Notes: generated from the letters alone by a model not told the origin. 64,000 nucleotides of DNA from Bacillus sp. FJAT-42376 (GCF_003816055.1 NZ_CP033906.1:1240001-1304000); one strand, 5' to 3'. Counted from the stretch's first letter, positions 1-7,886 are shown. Numbers and translations: made by a program.

Positions 1-10
1 GAACATACAT
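1..10 (-). CDS. Start of a minus-strand gene running off the left edge
   Basis: An ATG on the minus strand (complement of 8-10) is preceded, with 7 nt spacing, by the Shine-Dalgarno sequence AAAAGGAGG (complement of 18-26). Only the first three codons (Met-Tyr-Val) lie in the window, so the product cannot be named. The gene is divergent from the yhbB-like gene. Confidence 0.4.
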
Positions 11-99
11 AGCTGTGCCTCCTTTTTCTTTAATTTTACCAATGAAGAAGCGCAGGAAATAGGGCCAGTTTTTCTATTCAGGAGGGTGCCATATAAGAA

Positions 100-124
100 A
101 AAACGGCTACTCCCCGTTTTTCTC
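100..124 (+). other. AACGG/CCGTT hairpin with T-run in the divergent region before yhbB
   Basis: AAAACGG and CCGTTTT arms flank a 7-nt loop and run into TTTTT. It lies in the leader between the divergent left-edge gene and the yhbB-like gene, so it may be an attenuator or the end of a short transcript. Nothing else was recognised here. Confidence 0.3.
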
Positions 125-156
125 TCATATTCTAATAGCAGAAGAACGGGAAGCGG

Positions 157-1059
157 GTGGCTAATGTGAATGAATTGCTTCGAACAGCGGCAGAAAGCCG
201 GCTTGATTATGTAGTGAACGGAAAGGCGAGGAATCTGCCTTTTATGTCGGATGCGGAAAAGCTGTCCCTGGAAAGAAAAGCAGAAGAACTGATTGAGAGG
301 AAGACAACGGCTGTTAAAGGCTCCTCTAAAATCAAAGTCACCGGAATTCAGGATTACCCCGATTTCCGGGAAGTGCAATACCTTCTTCATGAAAAATGGC
401 TGATACAAAATGATGACAGTTTTTATCTGGAGGAAAAAATCGCCCGCCGTTTTGCAGCCGTGACCGATTCGGAAGTGCTGGAGGATTGGGCGGAAAGCAG
501 GCCGGCTGAAGAGGAGATGTTCATTCCGCCTGACTATGAAGACAATCTGGATCGAAAAGGATTCTATTATGACCGCATGGCCGCTGTCCAGTATGCAGAG
601 CGCTGGTGGAACAGCCATAACAGCCAGTATAAAAATTTTGAGGTGAATTGCACCAATTTCGTATCGCAGTGCCTTCGCAGCGGGGGAGCGCAGATGAGGG
701 GATATCCCGGCAAAGGGACCGGCTGGTGGATGCAGAATAATACGTGGAGCTACAGCTGGGCTGTTGCCCATTCGATGAACTTATTCCTGCCGCGCTCCAA
801 AGCGGGGCTGCGGGCGGTGAAAGTGAACTCTGCTGAGGAGCTTCGGCCCGGAGATGTCATTTGCTATGACTTTCAAGGGGATGGGCGGTTTGACCATACG
901 ACATTCGTCGTGGCGAAAGACAAAAACAGTATGCCGCTTGTGAACGCGCATACGTCCAACAGCCGGATGCGCTATTGGTCTTATAAGGATTCGACTGCCT
1001 ATACACCGAACATCCGCTATTCGTTTTACCGGATTCAGGATGATTCTGAGAAAAGCTAA
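157..1059 (+). CDS. yhbB: YhbB-like protein with C-terminal amidase domain
   Basis: A 300-residue protein whose C-terminal half looks like the Bacillus putative amidase domain (Amidase_6 type). The visible pattern is a Tyr-Ala-rich helix (AAVQYAERWWN), the Cys motif NCTNFVSQCLRSGG near residues 165-178, and a later His motif FDHTTFVV near residue 248; these would be the Cys and His of a papain-like fold. The N-terminal 130 residues are an unassigned charged region. No signal peptide is visible, so it is probably cytoplasmic or spore-associated. The start is GTG at 157; another GTG lies at 166. It is followed by trmL and then prkA, as in B. subtilis yhbB-cspR-prkA, which supports the name. The substrate is unknown. 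Confidence 0.75.
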   Translation: MANVNELLRTAAESRLDYVVNGKARNLPFMSDAEKLSLERKAEELIERKTTAVKGSSKIKVTGIQDYPDFREVQYLLHEKWLIQNDDSFYLEEKIARRFAAVTDSEVLEDWAESRPAEEEMFIPPDYEDNLDRKGFYYDRMAAVQYAERWWNSHNSQYKNFEVNCTNFVSQCLRSGGAQMRGYPGKGTGWWMQNNTWSYSWAVAHSMNLFLPRSKAGLRAVKVNSAEELRPGDVICYDFQGDGRFDHTTFVVAKDKNSMPLVNAHTSNSRMRYWSYKDSTAYTPNIRYSFYRIQDDSEKS

Positions 1060-1106
1060 AGCATGGTATAATAGCGGAGATCGAATTTTTAGCAGAGGTG
1101 ACCATT

Positions 1107-1580
1107 TTGGGATTACACGTAGTATTGTACCAGCCTGAGATTCCTGCCAATACAGGAAACATTGCCCGTACATGTGCAGCAACGAACACCGTTCTTCATT
1201 TAATCCGCCCGCTCGGATTTTCAACGGACGATAAAATGCTGAAGCGGGCAGGCCTCGATTACTGGCAGCATGTTGATATCCGCTATCACGATTCGCTTGA
1301 TGAGCTCTTTTCTGAATATAAGGACGGAGAATTCTTCTACTTAACAAAGCACGGCAAGCAGCCGCATACGGTGTTTGATTACTCCGATCAGGAGAAGGAT
1401 TTCTTCTTTGTTTTCGGAAAAGAGACGACGGGTCTGCCGCGTGATTTAATTGATGCGAACATGGAGCGCTGTCTGAGACTTCCCATGACGGAGCATGTCC
1501 GTTCGCTGAACCTGTCCAACACAGCGGCCATCCTTGTATATGAGGCATTAAGACAGCAGGATTATTTGGATTTAACGTAA
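1107..1580 (+). CDS. trmL: tRNA (cytidine/uridine-34-2'-O)-methyltransferase TrmL
   Basis: A 157-residue SPOUT-class methylase that 2'-O-methylates the wobble base of certain Leu tRNAs using S-adenosylmethionine (B. subtilis name cspR). Hallmarks are the N-terminal LHVVLYQPEIPANTGNIAR, the middle GKETTGLP loop and the C-terminal trefoil-knot segment RSLNLSNTAAI. I chose the TTG start at 1107 because AGAGGTG (1094-1100) sits 6 nt upstream; an upstream in-frame GTG at 1098 is part of that ribosome site and would add residues not usual in the family. The gene ends in a clear terminator. Confidence 0.93.
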   Translation: MGLHVVLYQPEIPANTGNIARTCAATNTVLHLIRPLGFSTDDKMLKRAGLDYWQHVDIRYHDSLDELFSEYKDGEFFYLTKHGKQPHTVFDYSDQEKDFFFVFGKETTGLPRDLIDANMERCLRLPMTEHVRSLNLSNTAAILVYEALRQQDYLDLT

Positions 1581-1613
1581 AAAACGGCCTTCCTGCGAAG
1601 GCCGTTTTGTTGT
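1581..1613 (+). terminator. Rho-independent terminator of trmL
   Basis: AACGGCCTTC and GAAGGCCGTT arms with a CTGC loop are followed by TTTTG. Confidence 0.9.
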
Positions 1614-1660
1614 TCCTGTTTAGGAAAATGACTCAATGTGGATCAGCATGACCAGGTGGA

Positions 1661-1799
1661 TCTCGATCCAGCTCCAGCGCCCAGCCCATCAGTCCCTCAT
1701 CCTGCGGAAGCCCGCAGGAAGCGGGGCAGCTGTGCGTTGCGACAGGACTCGCGCACTTAGCAGAACTTCATTTCTTCAAGGCGCCTGCGCTTTTGTTCC
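1661..1799. repeat. Dispersed Bacillaceae-type repeat (GCTCCAGCGC...GCGCCTGCGC)
   Basis: A GC-rich stretch begins with CAGCTCCAGCGCCCAG and ends with AAGGCGCCTGCGCTTTTG. Its centre holds GCGGAAGCCCGC and similar small dyads. From memory, sequences with these ends are dispersed in many Bacillus-related genomes. No ribosome site supports the open frame that crosses it. It abuts the stop codon of the small minus-strand ORF. Confidence 0.5.
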
Positions 1800-1892
1800 T
1801 TACTTGCGGATCTTCGGTTTGTCGTTATACCCTGCGGTAAAAATTGAAACGAGGAATGTAATGCAGACTCCAAGCAGCAATACGGTCTTCAT
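1800..1892 (-). CDS. 30-residue single-pass membrane peptide
   Basis: The peptide is Met-Lys followed by about 18 hydrophobic residues (TVLLLGVCITFLVSIFTAGY) and a basic tail ending KPKIRK. It has an excellent ribosome site, GAGGAGG, 6 nt before ATG. I do not recognise a named family. It is either a very small membrane protein or a short signal-anchor peptide. The next gene, prkA, is divergent. The strong ribosome site and clean hydrophobic/basic partition argue that it is real. Confidence 0.6.
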   Translation of the reverse strand: MKTVLLLGVCITFLVSIFTAGYNDKPKIRK

Positions 1893-2037
1893 AAAAAAGC
1901 CTCCTCAGCAAATTAGTCCAAGCGTATGTCTCTCATTATACGGTAATATGTAAGCGCTGTGAATTGTATTCGTTCTCTTTTTCTTCCATTTCTAAATTTT
2001 CAGTCATAATGATTGCTTGGCAAACAATCTGAAAAAC

Positions 2038-2068
2038 GAGAATGATAAGCCCCCTTCCTTCATAAAGT
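2038..2068 (+). promoter_or_regulatory. Possible sigma-E-type promoter of prkA
   Basis: CATAAAGT at 2061-2068 matches the sigma-E -10 consensus CATACANT at 6 of 7 defined positions. The -35 region (GAATGATAA, about 2038-2046) is weak. prkA is in the sigma-E regulon of B. subtilis, which is the main reason for proposing it. Confidence 0.3.
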
Positions 2069-2109
2069 GTAATAATCTCTTGTGATGCACAAAGATGAAG
2101 GAGGTCCTT

Positions 2110-4005
2110 ATGGATATCTTAAAGAAGATTGAACGGTACAGAGAAGATGAAGAGCGCTTGAAATGGGAAGGAACCTTCGTGGAATATTTGGAAATATTGA
2201 AAACCCGTCCGCACGTGGCACAATCGGCTCATTCACGGGTTTATAATATGATCAAAGACTTTGGGATTGAAGAAGTGAATGGGGTAAAGAAGTACAAATT
2301 TTTTGATCAGCAGCTCTTTGGTCTCGAAGAAGCGCTGGAGAGACTGGTAGAAGAATATTTTCATCCTGCGGCGAAGCGGCTTGATGTCCGGAAGCGGATT
2401 TTGCTTCTCATGGGGCCTGTAAGCGGAGGAAAATCAACGCTTGTTACGATGCTGAAAAGAGGACTGGAAAAGTACTCGCAAACCGATAATGGATCCGTTT
2501 TTGCCATTAAAGGCTGCCCGATGCATGAGGATGCCCTTCATCTGATTCCGCATCACCTGCGGCAGGACTTTTACGAGGAATACGGTATTCGGATTGAAGG
2601 GAACCTGTCCCCGCTCAATATGATGAGACTGCAGGAAGAGTATGGCGGAAGAATTGAAGATGTGATCGTGGAACGCGTCTTTTTCTCCGAAGATAAGCGG
2701 GTCGGAATCGGAACGTTCAGTCCATCGGATCCTAAATCGCAGGATATCGCCGACTTAACCGGAAGCATCGATTTTTCAACCATTGCCGAATACGGCTCAG
2801 AGTCCGATCCGCGCGCCTATCGGTTCGACGGGGAGCTGAATAAAGCGAACCGCGGGATGATGGAGTTCCAGGAGATGCTGAAGTGTGACGAGAAATTTTT
2901 ATGGCACTTGCTTTCTTTAACACAGGAAGGGAATTTTAAAGCAGGCCGGTTTGCCTTAATTTCGGCCGATGAACTTATTGTCGCCCACACAAATGAAACC
3001 GAGTACCGCTCCTTCATCTCCAATAAGAAAAACGAGGCGCTTCACTCAAGGATTATTGTTATCCCGATTCCATATAATCTGAGGGCGACAGAGGAAGAGC
3101 GCATCTACGATAAAATGATCAGCGAAAGTGATGTTAACGATGTCCATATCGCCCCTCATACACTGAAGGTAGCGGCCATGTTCTCAATTTTGACGAGATT
3201 GAAAGAAGCGAAGCGCGGGGATATCGACCTCGTCAAAAAGATGAGGCTGTATGATGGCGAAAGTGTAGAGGGCTATAATTCAGTCGATTTAGAGGAATTA
3301 AAGAAAGAATACCAGGATGAGGGCATGAGCGGGATTGATCCGCGCTACGTCATCAACCGGATCTCCTCCACCATTATCCGTAAAGAAAACCCGTCCATCA
3401 ATGCACTGGATGTCCTTCGTTCTCTGAAAGAAGGTCTGGATCAGCATCCGTCCATCTCGCAGGAAGACCGCGAGCGCTACTTGAACTTCATTTCTGTCGC
3501 CCGGAAAGAGTACGACGATATTGCGAAAAAAGAAGTTCAAAAAGCCTTCGTATACTCGTATGAGGAATCAGCCAAAACGCTTATGGACAATTACCTCGAT
3601 AACGTGGAAGCCTACTGCAACAAAAACAAGCTGCGTGATCCGCTGACAGGAGAAGAGATGAATCCGGACGAAAAGCTCATGCGTTCCATTGAAGAGCAAA
3701 TCGGCATTTCCGAGAATGCGAAAAAAGCGTTCCGCGAAGAAATCCTGATCCGCATCTCCGCCTATGCGCGCAAAGGGAAACGCTTTGATTACAATTCACA
3801 CGAACGTCTGCGTGAAGCGATCCAGAAAAAACTGTTCGCCGATCTGAAGGATGTTGTCAAAATTACGACCTCGACTAAAACACCGGATGAGCTGCAGCTG
3901 AAAAAGGTAAATGAAGTGGTTGCGAGACTCATTGATGAACATGGCTATAATTCTACCTCTGCCAATGAATTGCTGCGGTATGTGGGAAGTTTGCTGAACC
4001 GATAG
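2110..4005 (+). CDS. prkA: Serine protein kinase PrkA
   Basis: A 631-residue AAA-type protein, the same length as B. subtilis PrkA, a forespore/mother-cell stage kinase-like ATPase needed for normal sporulation. The P-loop GPVSGGKST lies at 102-110, followed by the family motifs IKGCPMHEDALHLIP and TGSIDFSTIAEYGSESDPRA, then the C-terminal PrkA domain from about residue 390. The start is ATG 2110 because AAGGAGG (2098-2104) is 5 nt upstream; ATG 2095 lies before the ribosome site. It is next to yhbH, its usual neighbour, and ends in a strong terminator. Confidence 0.95.
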   Translation: MDILKKIERYREDEERLKWEGTFVEYLEILKTRPHVAQSAHSRVYNMIKDFGIEEVNGVKKYKFFDQQLFGLEEALERLVEEYFHPAAKRLDVRKRILLLMGPVSGGKSTLVTMLKRGLEKYSQTDNGSVFAIKGCPMHEDALHLIPHHLRQDFYEEYGIRIEGNLSPLNMMRLQEEYGGRIEDVIVERVFFSEDKRVGIGTFSPSDPKSQDIADLTGSIDFSTIAEYGSESDPRAYRFDGELNKANRGMMEFQEMLKCDEKFLWHLLSLTQEGNFKAGRFALISADELIVAHTNETEYRSFISNKKNEALHSRIIVIPIPYNLRATEEERIYDKMISESDVNDVHIAPHTLKVAAMFSILTRLKEAKRGDIDLVKKMRLYDGESVEGYNSVDLEELKKEYQDEGMSGIDPRYVINRISSTIIRKENPSINALDVLRSLKEGLDQHPSISQEDRERYLNFISVARKEYDDIAKKEVQKAFVYSYEESAKTLMDNYLDNVEAYCNKNKLRDPLTGEEMNPDEKLMRSIEEQIGISENAKKAFREEILIRISAYARKGKRFDYNSHERLREAIQKKLFADLKDVVKITTSTKTPDELQLKKVNEVVARLIDEHGYNSTSANELLRYVGSLLNR

Positions 4006-4010
4006 GAAGG

Positions 4011-4036
4011 AAGCCGGGGATCCCCCGGCTTTTTGT
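4011..4036 (+). terminator. Terminator of prkA
   Basis: AAGCCGGGG and CCCCGGCTT arms with an ATC loop, then TTTTT. Confidence 0.92.
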
Positions 4037-4099
4037 GTTGGGGGTAATGCAATGGGGAAAGGTTTTTATGTTTAGTAAGGTTTGCAGTAGTTTATCAAG

Positions 4100-4390
4100 G
4101 TTTGCACTGACCCTCACTCTGCTAAAGGACTAAAGCTCCGTCCCCTTATTCCGGCATCGCTGTAGCGGCAGTGGGGGATGTGAGCTTTGCTCTGTCCCCT
4201 AATGTGGTAAAGCAATGGGGGTCAGTGCATTGCTCTGACCCCCGTTTCACTGCAGAACTAAAGCTCCGTCCCCTTTATCAAAAAAGCCGCTAAGCAGTTT
4301 GGTTCGCAGCATTTCTGCTTTGTCCCCCAATGCGGTAATACGGCGGGGGTCAGTGCACAGTGCACAGTGCACAGTGCAACGCCGAAAACC
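4100..4390. repeat. Non-coding region with GGGGTCAG...CTGACCCC hairpin, internal direct repeats and a CAGTGCA x4 microsatellite
   Basis: AACTAAAGCTCCGTCCCC occurs with little change near 4130 and 4256. A hairpin GGGGGTCAG/CTGACCCCC spans 4217-4243. Two copies of a pattern GCTTTG...GTCCCC.AATG.GGTAA...GGGGGTCAGTGC occur (about 4190-4228 and 4314-4357). The heptamer CAGTGCA is repeated four times perfectly at 4351-4378. No ORF with a ribosome site is present. The region resembles that at 35,730-35,960. Confidence 0.5.
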
Positions 4391-4489
4391 AGCGCAGACC
4401 TGTACTCCCCCAAACCACCCCATAATGCGTGTTTCACTCCCTTCCCAACCGGGTATTTATCTTATATAACCTCCTAAGGAGTGATACAC

Positions 4490-4657
4490 ATGGATCAGAA
4501 GAATCCGAAAAGATCAAAAGAGAGTTCAAGTATTCGAGATATGGATGATTTGGTGGAACAATCGAAAATTATGGAACATATGAAGACAAATCAGGAAGTG
4601 AAGAAATCTGGGAAAACCCCTGACCCTGATCAGCATAAAGTAAACGGGAATAAGTAA
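4490..4657 (+). CDS. Small hydrophilic protein of 55 residues, unknown function
   Basis: The protein is highly charged and rich in Lys, Ser, Asp and Glu (it begins MDQKNPKRSKESSSIRDMDD), with no Cys and no membrane segment. AAGGAGTG lies 7 nt before the ATG and a terminator follows. It stands alone between prkA and yhbH, both sporulation genes, so a sporulation role is possible but not shown. It is probably natively unfolded. I do not recognise a family. Confidence 0.7.
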   Translation: MDQKNPKRSKESSSIRDMDDLVEQSKIMEHMKTNQEVKKSGKTPDPDQHKVNGNK

Positions 4658-4662
4658 GAGTG

Positions 4663-4694
4663 AACCCTTGCCGGCGGGCAGGGGTTTTATTTTT
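4663..4694 (+). terminator. Terminator of the 55-residue ORF
   Basis: AACCCTTGCC and GGGCAGGGGTT arms run into TTTTATTTTT. Confidence 0.85.
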
Positions 4695-4929
4695 ATGTAT
4701 AAAATCTAACTGTTTCCTTGCCTTGTAGCCTTGTCTATCTTTTTCAGCAGAGAGCGCCCAATTTTCATAATTGTTTGTCAATAATCCTCATCCCCCGCAT
4801 AGGATAGAGTAATCTCAAAAAATCAGCCAACGGATAGAATTACATTCACCGACATCATATGCAATGGGCTCTAAACTGGTGAATGCCGCAAGAAAATTTT
4901 TTCAAAAAAGTTTGGAGGGGAAGGGGAAT

Positions 4930-6099
4930 ATGTCAAAAGGAGACGCAAGCAACTTCGTCATTTCGAATGAAGATTGGTCCCTCCACCGCAAAGGCTACGA
5001 TGACCAGCTAAGGCATCAGGAGAAGGTACAGGAAGCGATTAAAAACAACCTGCCTGACTTGATTACTGAGGAAAGCATCATTATGTCCAATGGAAAAAAC
5101 GTAGTGAAGATCCCGATCCGGTCACTTGATGAATATAAAATCCGCTATAATTATGATAAAAATAAACATGTCGGCCAGGGTGACGGAGACAGCCAGGTGG
5201 GAGATGTAGTCGCGCGGGACGGCTCACAGCAGGGCCAGGGACCAGGGAAAGGCCAGGGAGCCGGAGACCAGGCCGGTGAAGATTATTATGAAGCAGAGGT
5301 TTCCATGATGGAGCTTCAGGAGGCTCTGTTTAAAGAACTGGAGCTGCCGAATCTGAAGCGCAAGGAAATGGCTGAAAACGTGGTGGAAAACATTGAGTTC
5401 AACGATATCCGCAAAACAGGCTTAATGGGGAATATCGACAAGAAGCGAACGATGATGTCTGCTTACAAACGGAATGCGATGAAAGGGAAGGCACAATTTT
5501 ATCCGATTTATCCGGAGGATTTAAAGTTTAAGACGTGGAATGAAGTGATTAAGCCTGAGTCCAAGGCCGTTGTCATCGCGATGATGGATACAAGCGGAAG
5601 TATGGGACTTTGGGAAAAGTACATGGCCAGAAGCTTTTTCTTCTGGATGACGCGTTTTCTGAGGACGAAATATGAGCATGTAGAAATTGAATTTATTGCG
5701 CATCATACCGAAGCAAAGGTCGTTTCCGAGGAAGACTTTTTTAATAAAGGTGAAAGCGGAGGAACGATTTGTTCATCTGTCTACAGGAAAGCACTTGAGA
5801 TCATTGGAGAAAAGTATCAGCCTTCCCGCTATAATATTTATCCTTTTCATTTTTCAGACGGGGACAATTTAACGTCCGATAATGCACGGTGCGTGAAGCT
5901 TGTCAGTGAATTGATGAAGGTATCCAATATGTTTGGGTACGGGGAAGTCAATCAGTACAACCGCCACTCAACCCTCATGTCCGCCTATAAAAACATCAGC
6001 AATGAAAACTTCCGCTATTATATCCTCAAGCAAAAGGCCGATGTGTTCCATGCGATGAAGAGCTTTTTCCGGAAAGAAGCAGCTGAAATGAGCAGCTGA
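4930..6099 (+). CDS. yhbH: YhbH, sporulation protein with VWA-like MIDAS
   Basis: A 389-residue DUF444-family protein. It begins with the usual [19 protein letters not shown] block, then has a Gly/Gln-rich linker (about 81-114) and a von Willebrand A-like domain with the MIDAS motif MDTSGSMG at about 219-226. In B. subtilis it is a sigma-E-dependent sporulation gene beside prkA, as here; in other bacteria DUF444 proteins are encoded with PrkA and SpoVR and are thought to act with them. The start is ATG 4930 because a purine-rich ribosome site (GGAGGGGAAGGGG) immediately precedes it; the longer in-frame extension to 4864 lacks one. Confidence 0.93.
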   Translation: MSKGDASNFVISNEDWSLHRKGYDDQLRHQEKVQEAIKNNLPDLITEESIIMSNGKNVVKIPIRSLDEYKIRYNYDKNKHVGQGDGDSQVGDVVARDGSQQGQGPGKGQGAGDQAGEDYYEAEVSMMELQEALFKELELPNLKRKEMAENVVENIEFNDIRKTGLMGNIDKKRTMMSAYKRNAMKGKAQFYPIYPEDLKFKTWNEVIKPESKAVVIAMMDTSGSMGLWEKYMARSFFFWMTRFLRTKYEHVEIEFIAHHTEAKVVSEEDFFNKGESGGTICSSVYRKALEIIGEKYQPSRYNIYPFHFSDGDNLTSDNARCVKLVSELMKVSNMFGYGEVNQYNRHSTLMSAYKNISNENFRYYILKQKADVFHAMKSFFRKEAAEMSS

Positions 6100-6104
6100 T
6101 CAGG

Positions 6105-6135
6105 AGTCCTGCGTGCAGAGCGCAGGATTTTTTTT
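6105..6135 (+). terminator. Terminator of yhbH
   Basis: TCCTGCG and CGCAGGA arms, 7-nt loop, then eight Ts. Confidence 0.9.
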
Positions 6136-6169
6136 GATAAATGATTTGGTAAATAGGGAGGGAGAAGAA

Positions 6170-6523
6170 ATGGACCGGAAAAAAGAGCTGAAACAGGCAT
6201 ATAAAGAAGCAAAAATTGAGGCAGGCGTCTACCAGATTAAAAACAGGGTGAATGGGAAAATATTTGTCGCAAGCACCAGGAATCTGAAAACGCTGAACGG
6301 GAAACAATTCGAGCTCGAGAACGGCACAAGCACAAATCGAATTCTGCAAAAGGAATGGAATGAATTCGGCAAGGAAGCATTTGACTTCGAGGTGCTGGAA
6401 GTATTGATAAAGAAAGAGGAAGGATATTTTAACGAAAAGGATGCGCTGGCGAAGCTTGAAGAAAAGTGGATGAACGAGCTGCAGCCTTATGGTGATCGCG
6501 GATATAACCGAATGAAAAAGTAA
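6170..6523 (+). CDS. GIY-YIG-family protein with degenerate YIG motif
   Basis: A 117-residue protein with GVYQI (the GIY strand) at about 20-24, NRVNGKIFVASTRNLK where YIGSS/T would be expected, and a C-terminal LEEKWMNELQPYGDRGYN block. Bacillus homologues I recall share this arrangement and are annotated as GIY-YIG nuclease family. Here the second motif reads FVAS, so nuclease activity is doubtful. The ATG follows GGAGGGAGAAGAA. It is monocistronic, bounded by two terminators. DNA repair or RNA-related roles cannot be distinguished. Confidence 0.75.
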   Translation: MDRKKELKQAYKEAKIEAGVYQIKNRVNGKIFVASTRNLKTLNGKQFELENGTSTNRILQKEWNEFGKEAFDFEVLEVLIKKEEGYFNEKDALAKLEEKWMNELQPYGDRGYNRMKK

Positions 6524-6528
6524 AGGAT

Positions 6529-6567
6529 GAAAGCTGCCATTGCACGTGCAAGGCAGCTTTTTATTTT
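6529..6567 (+). terminator. Terminator of the GIY-YIG gene
   Basis: AAGCTGCC-A-TTGCA and TGCAA-GGCAGCTT arms, then a T-rich tail. Confidence 0.9.
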
Positions 6568-6568
6568 T

Positions 6569-6686
6569 AGCTCTGTTAAACTGGGCTGTTGCTTTCCGTT
6601 GCAGGTGCTCGCTTCCCGCAGGAGTCTCGCGCCTTCCGATTCAAACAACTGGTGTTAAAAATCAACATCAGGCTTTAACAGAGCCT
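6569..6686 (-). repeat. MITE-like repeat bounded by GCTCTGTTAAA inverted repeats (copy 1)
   Basis: Perfect 11-bp terminal inverted repeats GCTCTGTTAAA (6570-6580) and TTTAACAGAGC (6674-6684). Read on the minus strand the inside carries TGATGTTGATTTTTAACACC, then GGAAGGCGCGAGACTCCTGC and GCGAGCACCTGCAACGGAAA. Related copies lie at 30,408, about 58,060 and 59,543. Confidence 0.75.
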
Positions 6687-6704
6687 TATTTTTTGTGAAA
6701 ACCG

Positions 6705-6733
6705 TTGTAAAAACGCTTACATTCTTTTATACT
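6705..6733 (+). promoter_or_regulatory. kdg operon promoter with overlapping cre site
   Basis: TTGTAA (6705-6710), 17-bp spacer, TATACT (6728-6733). TAAAAACGCTTACA at 6708-6721 matches the CcpA consensus TGWAANCGNTNWCA at all defined positions but one, and overlaps the -35. This predicts catabolite repression. Confidence 0.75.
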
Positions 6734-6738
6734 ATCAA

Positions 6739-6763
6739 TAAACCGATTTACTAAACCGATTTA
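6739..6763 (+). promoter_or_regulatory. Twin LacI-family operators of the kdg operon
   Basis: TAAACCGATTTA occurs twice in direct repeat (6739-6750 and 6752-6763), 13 bp apart. Each is a dyad about a central CG, typical of LacI-family sites. They lie just after the -10, a roadblock position. The likely ligand protein is the regulator encoded at 8610. Confidence 0.7.
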
Positions 6764-6786
6764 TCTCGTTTAGAGGAGTGGAGAAA

Positions 6787-7746
6787 ATGCTGGATACGGT
6801 AACGTTCGGAGAAGCGATGACCATGTTCATAGCCAATGAGGCAGGGCCTCTTTCTCAAGCAGAGCATTTTACAAAATCGCTTGCCGGCGCTGAAACAAAC
6901 ACAGCAATCGGGTTTGCCAGACTCGGTTTGAAAAGCGGCTGGGCAAGCAAGGTCGGCAAGGATGCCTTTGGCCAATTCATTCTGGACCGCCTCGGACAGG
7001 AAGGCGTGAACGTGGACTGTGTCATCACAGATGACCGGTTCCCTACCGGATTTCAGATTAAATCAAAGGTATTAATGGGAGACCCGGAAGTCCAGTATTT
7101 CCGGAGGGGGTCCGCTGCAAGCACAATGGCTCCGGATGATGCGGACAGCCGCTACTTTTTGTCCGCAAAGCACCTTCATATAACGGGGATTCCGCTTACG
7201 CTTTCCGAAAGCACAAGGGCTTTTTCCCATCATATTTTAGCTCTTATGAAGGAGGCGGGCAGGACGGTTTCATTCGATCCGAATTTGAGGCCTGTGCTGT
7301 GGAGCTCACAGGAAGAAATGGTTCGTGAGATAAATAAAGCCGCGTTTCAGGCAGATTATGTTCTTCCGGGAGTGGAAGAAGGCTTGATTCTGACGGGATC
7401 GGATCACCCTGAGGCCATTGCGGATTTTTACCTGGAGCAAGGGGTAAGGGCTGTTGCTGTAAAGCTTGGTGCTGAGGGGGCTTTTTTCAAATCAGCGGAT
7501 GGAAAAGGAACAGCCGCCGGATTTAAGGTGGAAAAAGTCCTGGATACAGTCGGGGCAGGAGACGGCTTTGCGGTTGGCTTTGTCAGCGGAATGCTTGAAG
7601 GTCTTCCGATCCGTGATGCTGTTCAGAGAGGGAATGCAATCGGAGCATTAGCCGTTCAATCGATTGGGGACAGCGACGGCTACCCGGTGAGGGAAAAACT
7701 TGAGAACTTTTTGAAGGAACAGACAAAGGGGGCAGATCAAAAATGA
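6787..7746 (+). CDS. kdgK: 2-keto-3-deoxygluconate kinase
   Basis: A 319-residue PfkB/ribokinase-family sugar kinase that phosphorylates KDG to KDPG. It shows the N-terminal TFGEAMTMFIANE, the substrate block AGAETNTAIGFARLG and the PfkB signature DTVGAGDGFAVGF with catalytic Asp near residue 258. ATG 6787 is preferred to the upstream GTG because GGAG lies about 9 nt before it. It is the first gene of the cre-controlled kdg operon; the stop overlaps (ATGA) the next small ORF. Confidence 0.93.
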   Translation: MLDTVTFGEAMTMFIANEAGPLSQAEHFTKSLAGAETNTAIGFARLGLKSGWASKVGKDAFGQFILDRLGQEGVNVDCVITDDRFPTGFQIKSKVLMGDPEVQYFRRGSAASTMAPDDADSRYFLSAKHLHITGIPLTLSESTRAFSHHILALMKEAGRTVSFDPNLRPVLWSSQEEMVREINKAAFQADYVLPGVEEGLILTGSDHPEAIADFYLEQGVRAVAVKLGAEGAFFKSADGKGTAAGFKVEKVLDTVGAGDGFAVGFVSGMLEGLPIRDAVQRGNAIGALAVQSIGDSDGYPVREKLENFLKEQTKGADQK

Positions 7747-7871
7747 AAGGGACACTGGCTAAACAGCGATGGACGGGACAACGGGAGGATTTGGTGCTTT
7801 GTATTTATTCAAAGTCATCACAATCAACAGCAGCTGCAAAACGGCAGCCATCGGGAGTAAAAAGTGCGTAA
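7743..7871 (+). CDS. 42-residue ORF coupled to kdgK, possible gene remnant
   Basis: The ATG overlaps the kdgK stop in an ATGA and is preceded by AAAGGGGG, so translation is likely. The product is basic and of low complexity, beginning MKGTLAKQRWTGQRED. I recognise no family. It occupies the only gap in an otherwise compact operon. It may be the fused ends of a deleted gene rather than a functional peptide. Confidence 0.4.
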   Translation: MKGTLAKQRWTGQREDLVLCIYSKSSQSTAAAKRQPSGVKSA

Positions 7872-7886
7872 GGGGAGGCAAAAAAA

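Noticed and set aside
1636..1953. 105-codon plus-strand frame
   Set aside because: Covers a dispersed repeat and the antisense of the small membrane ORF; no ribosome site.
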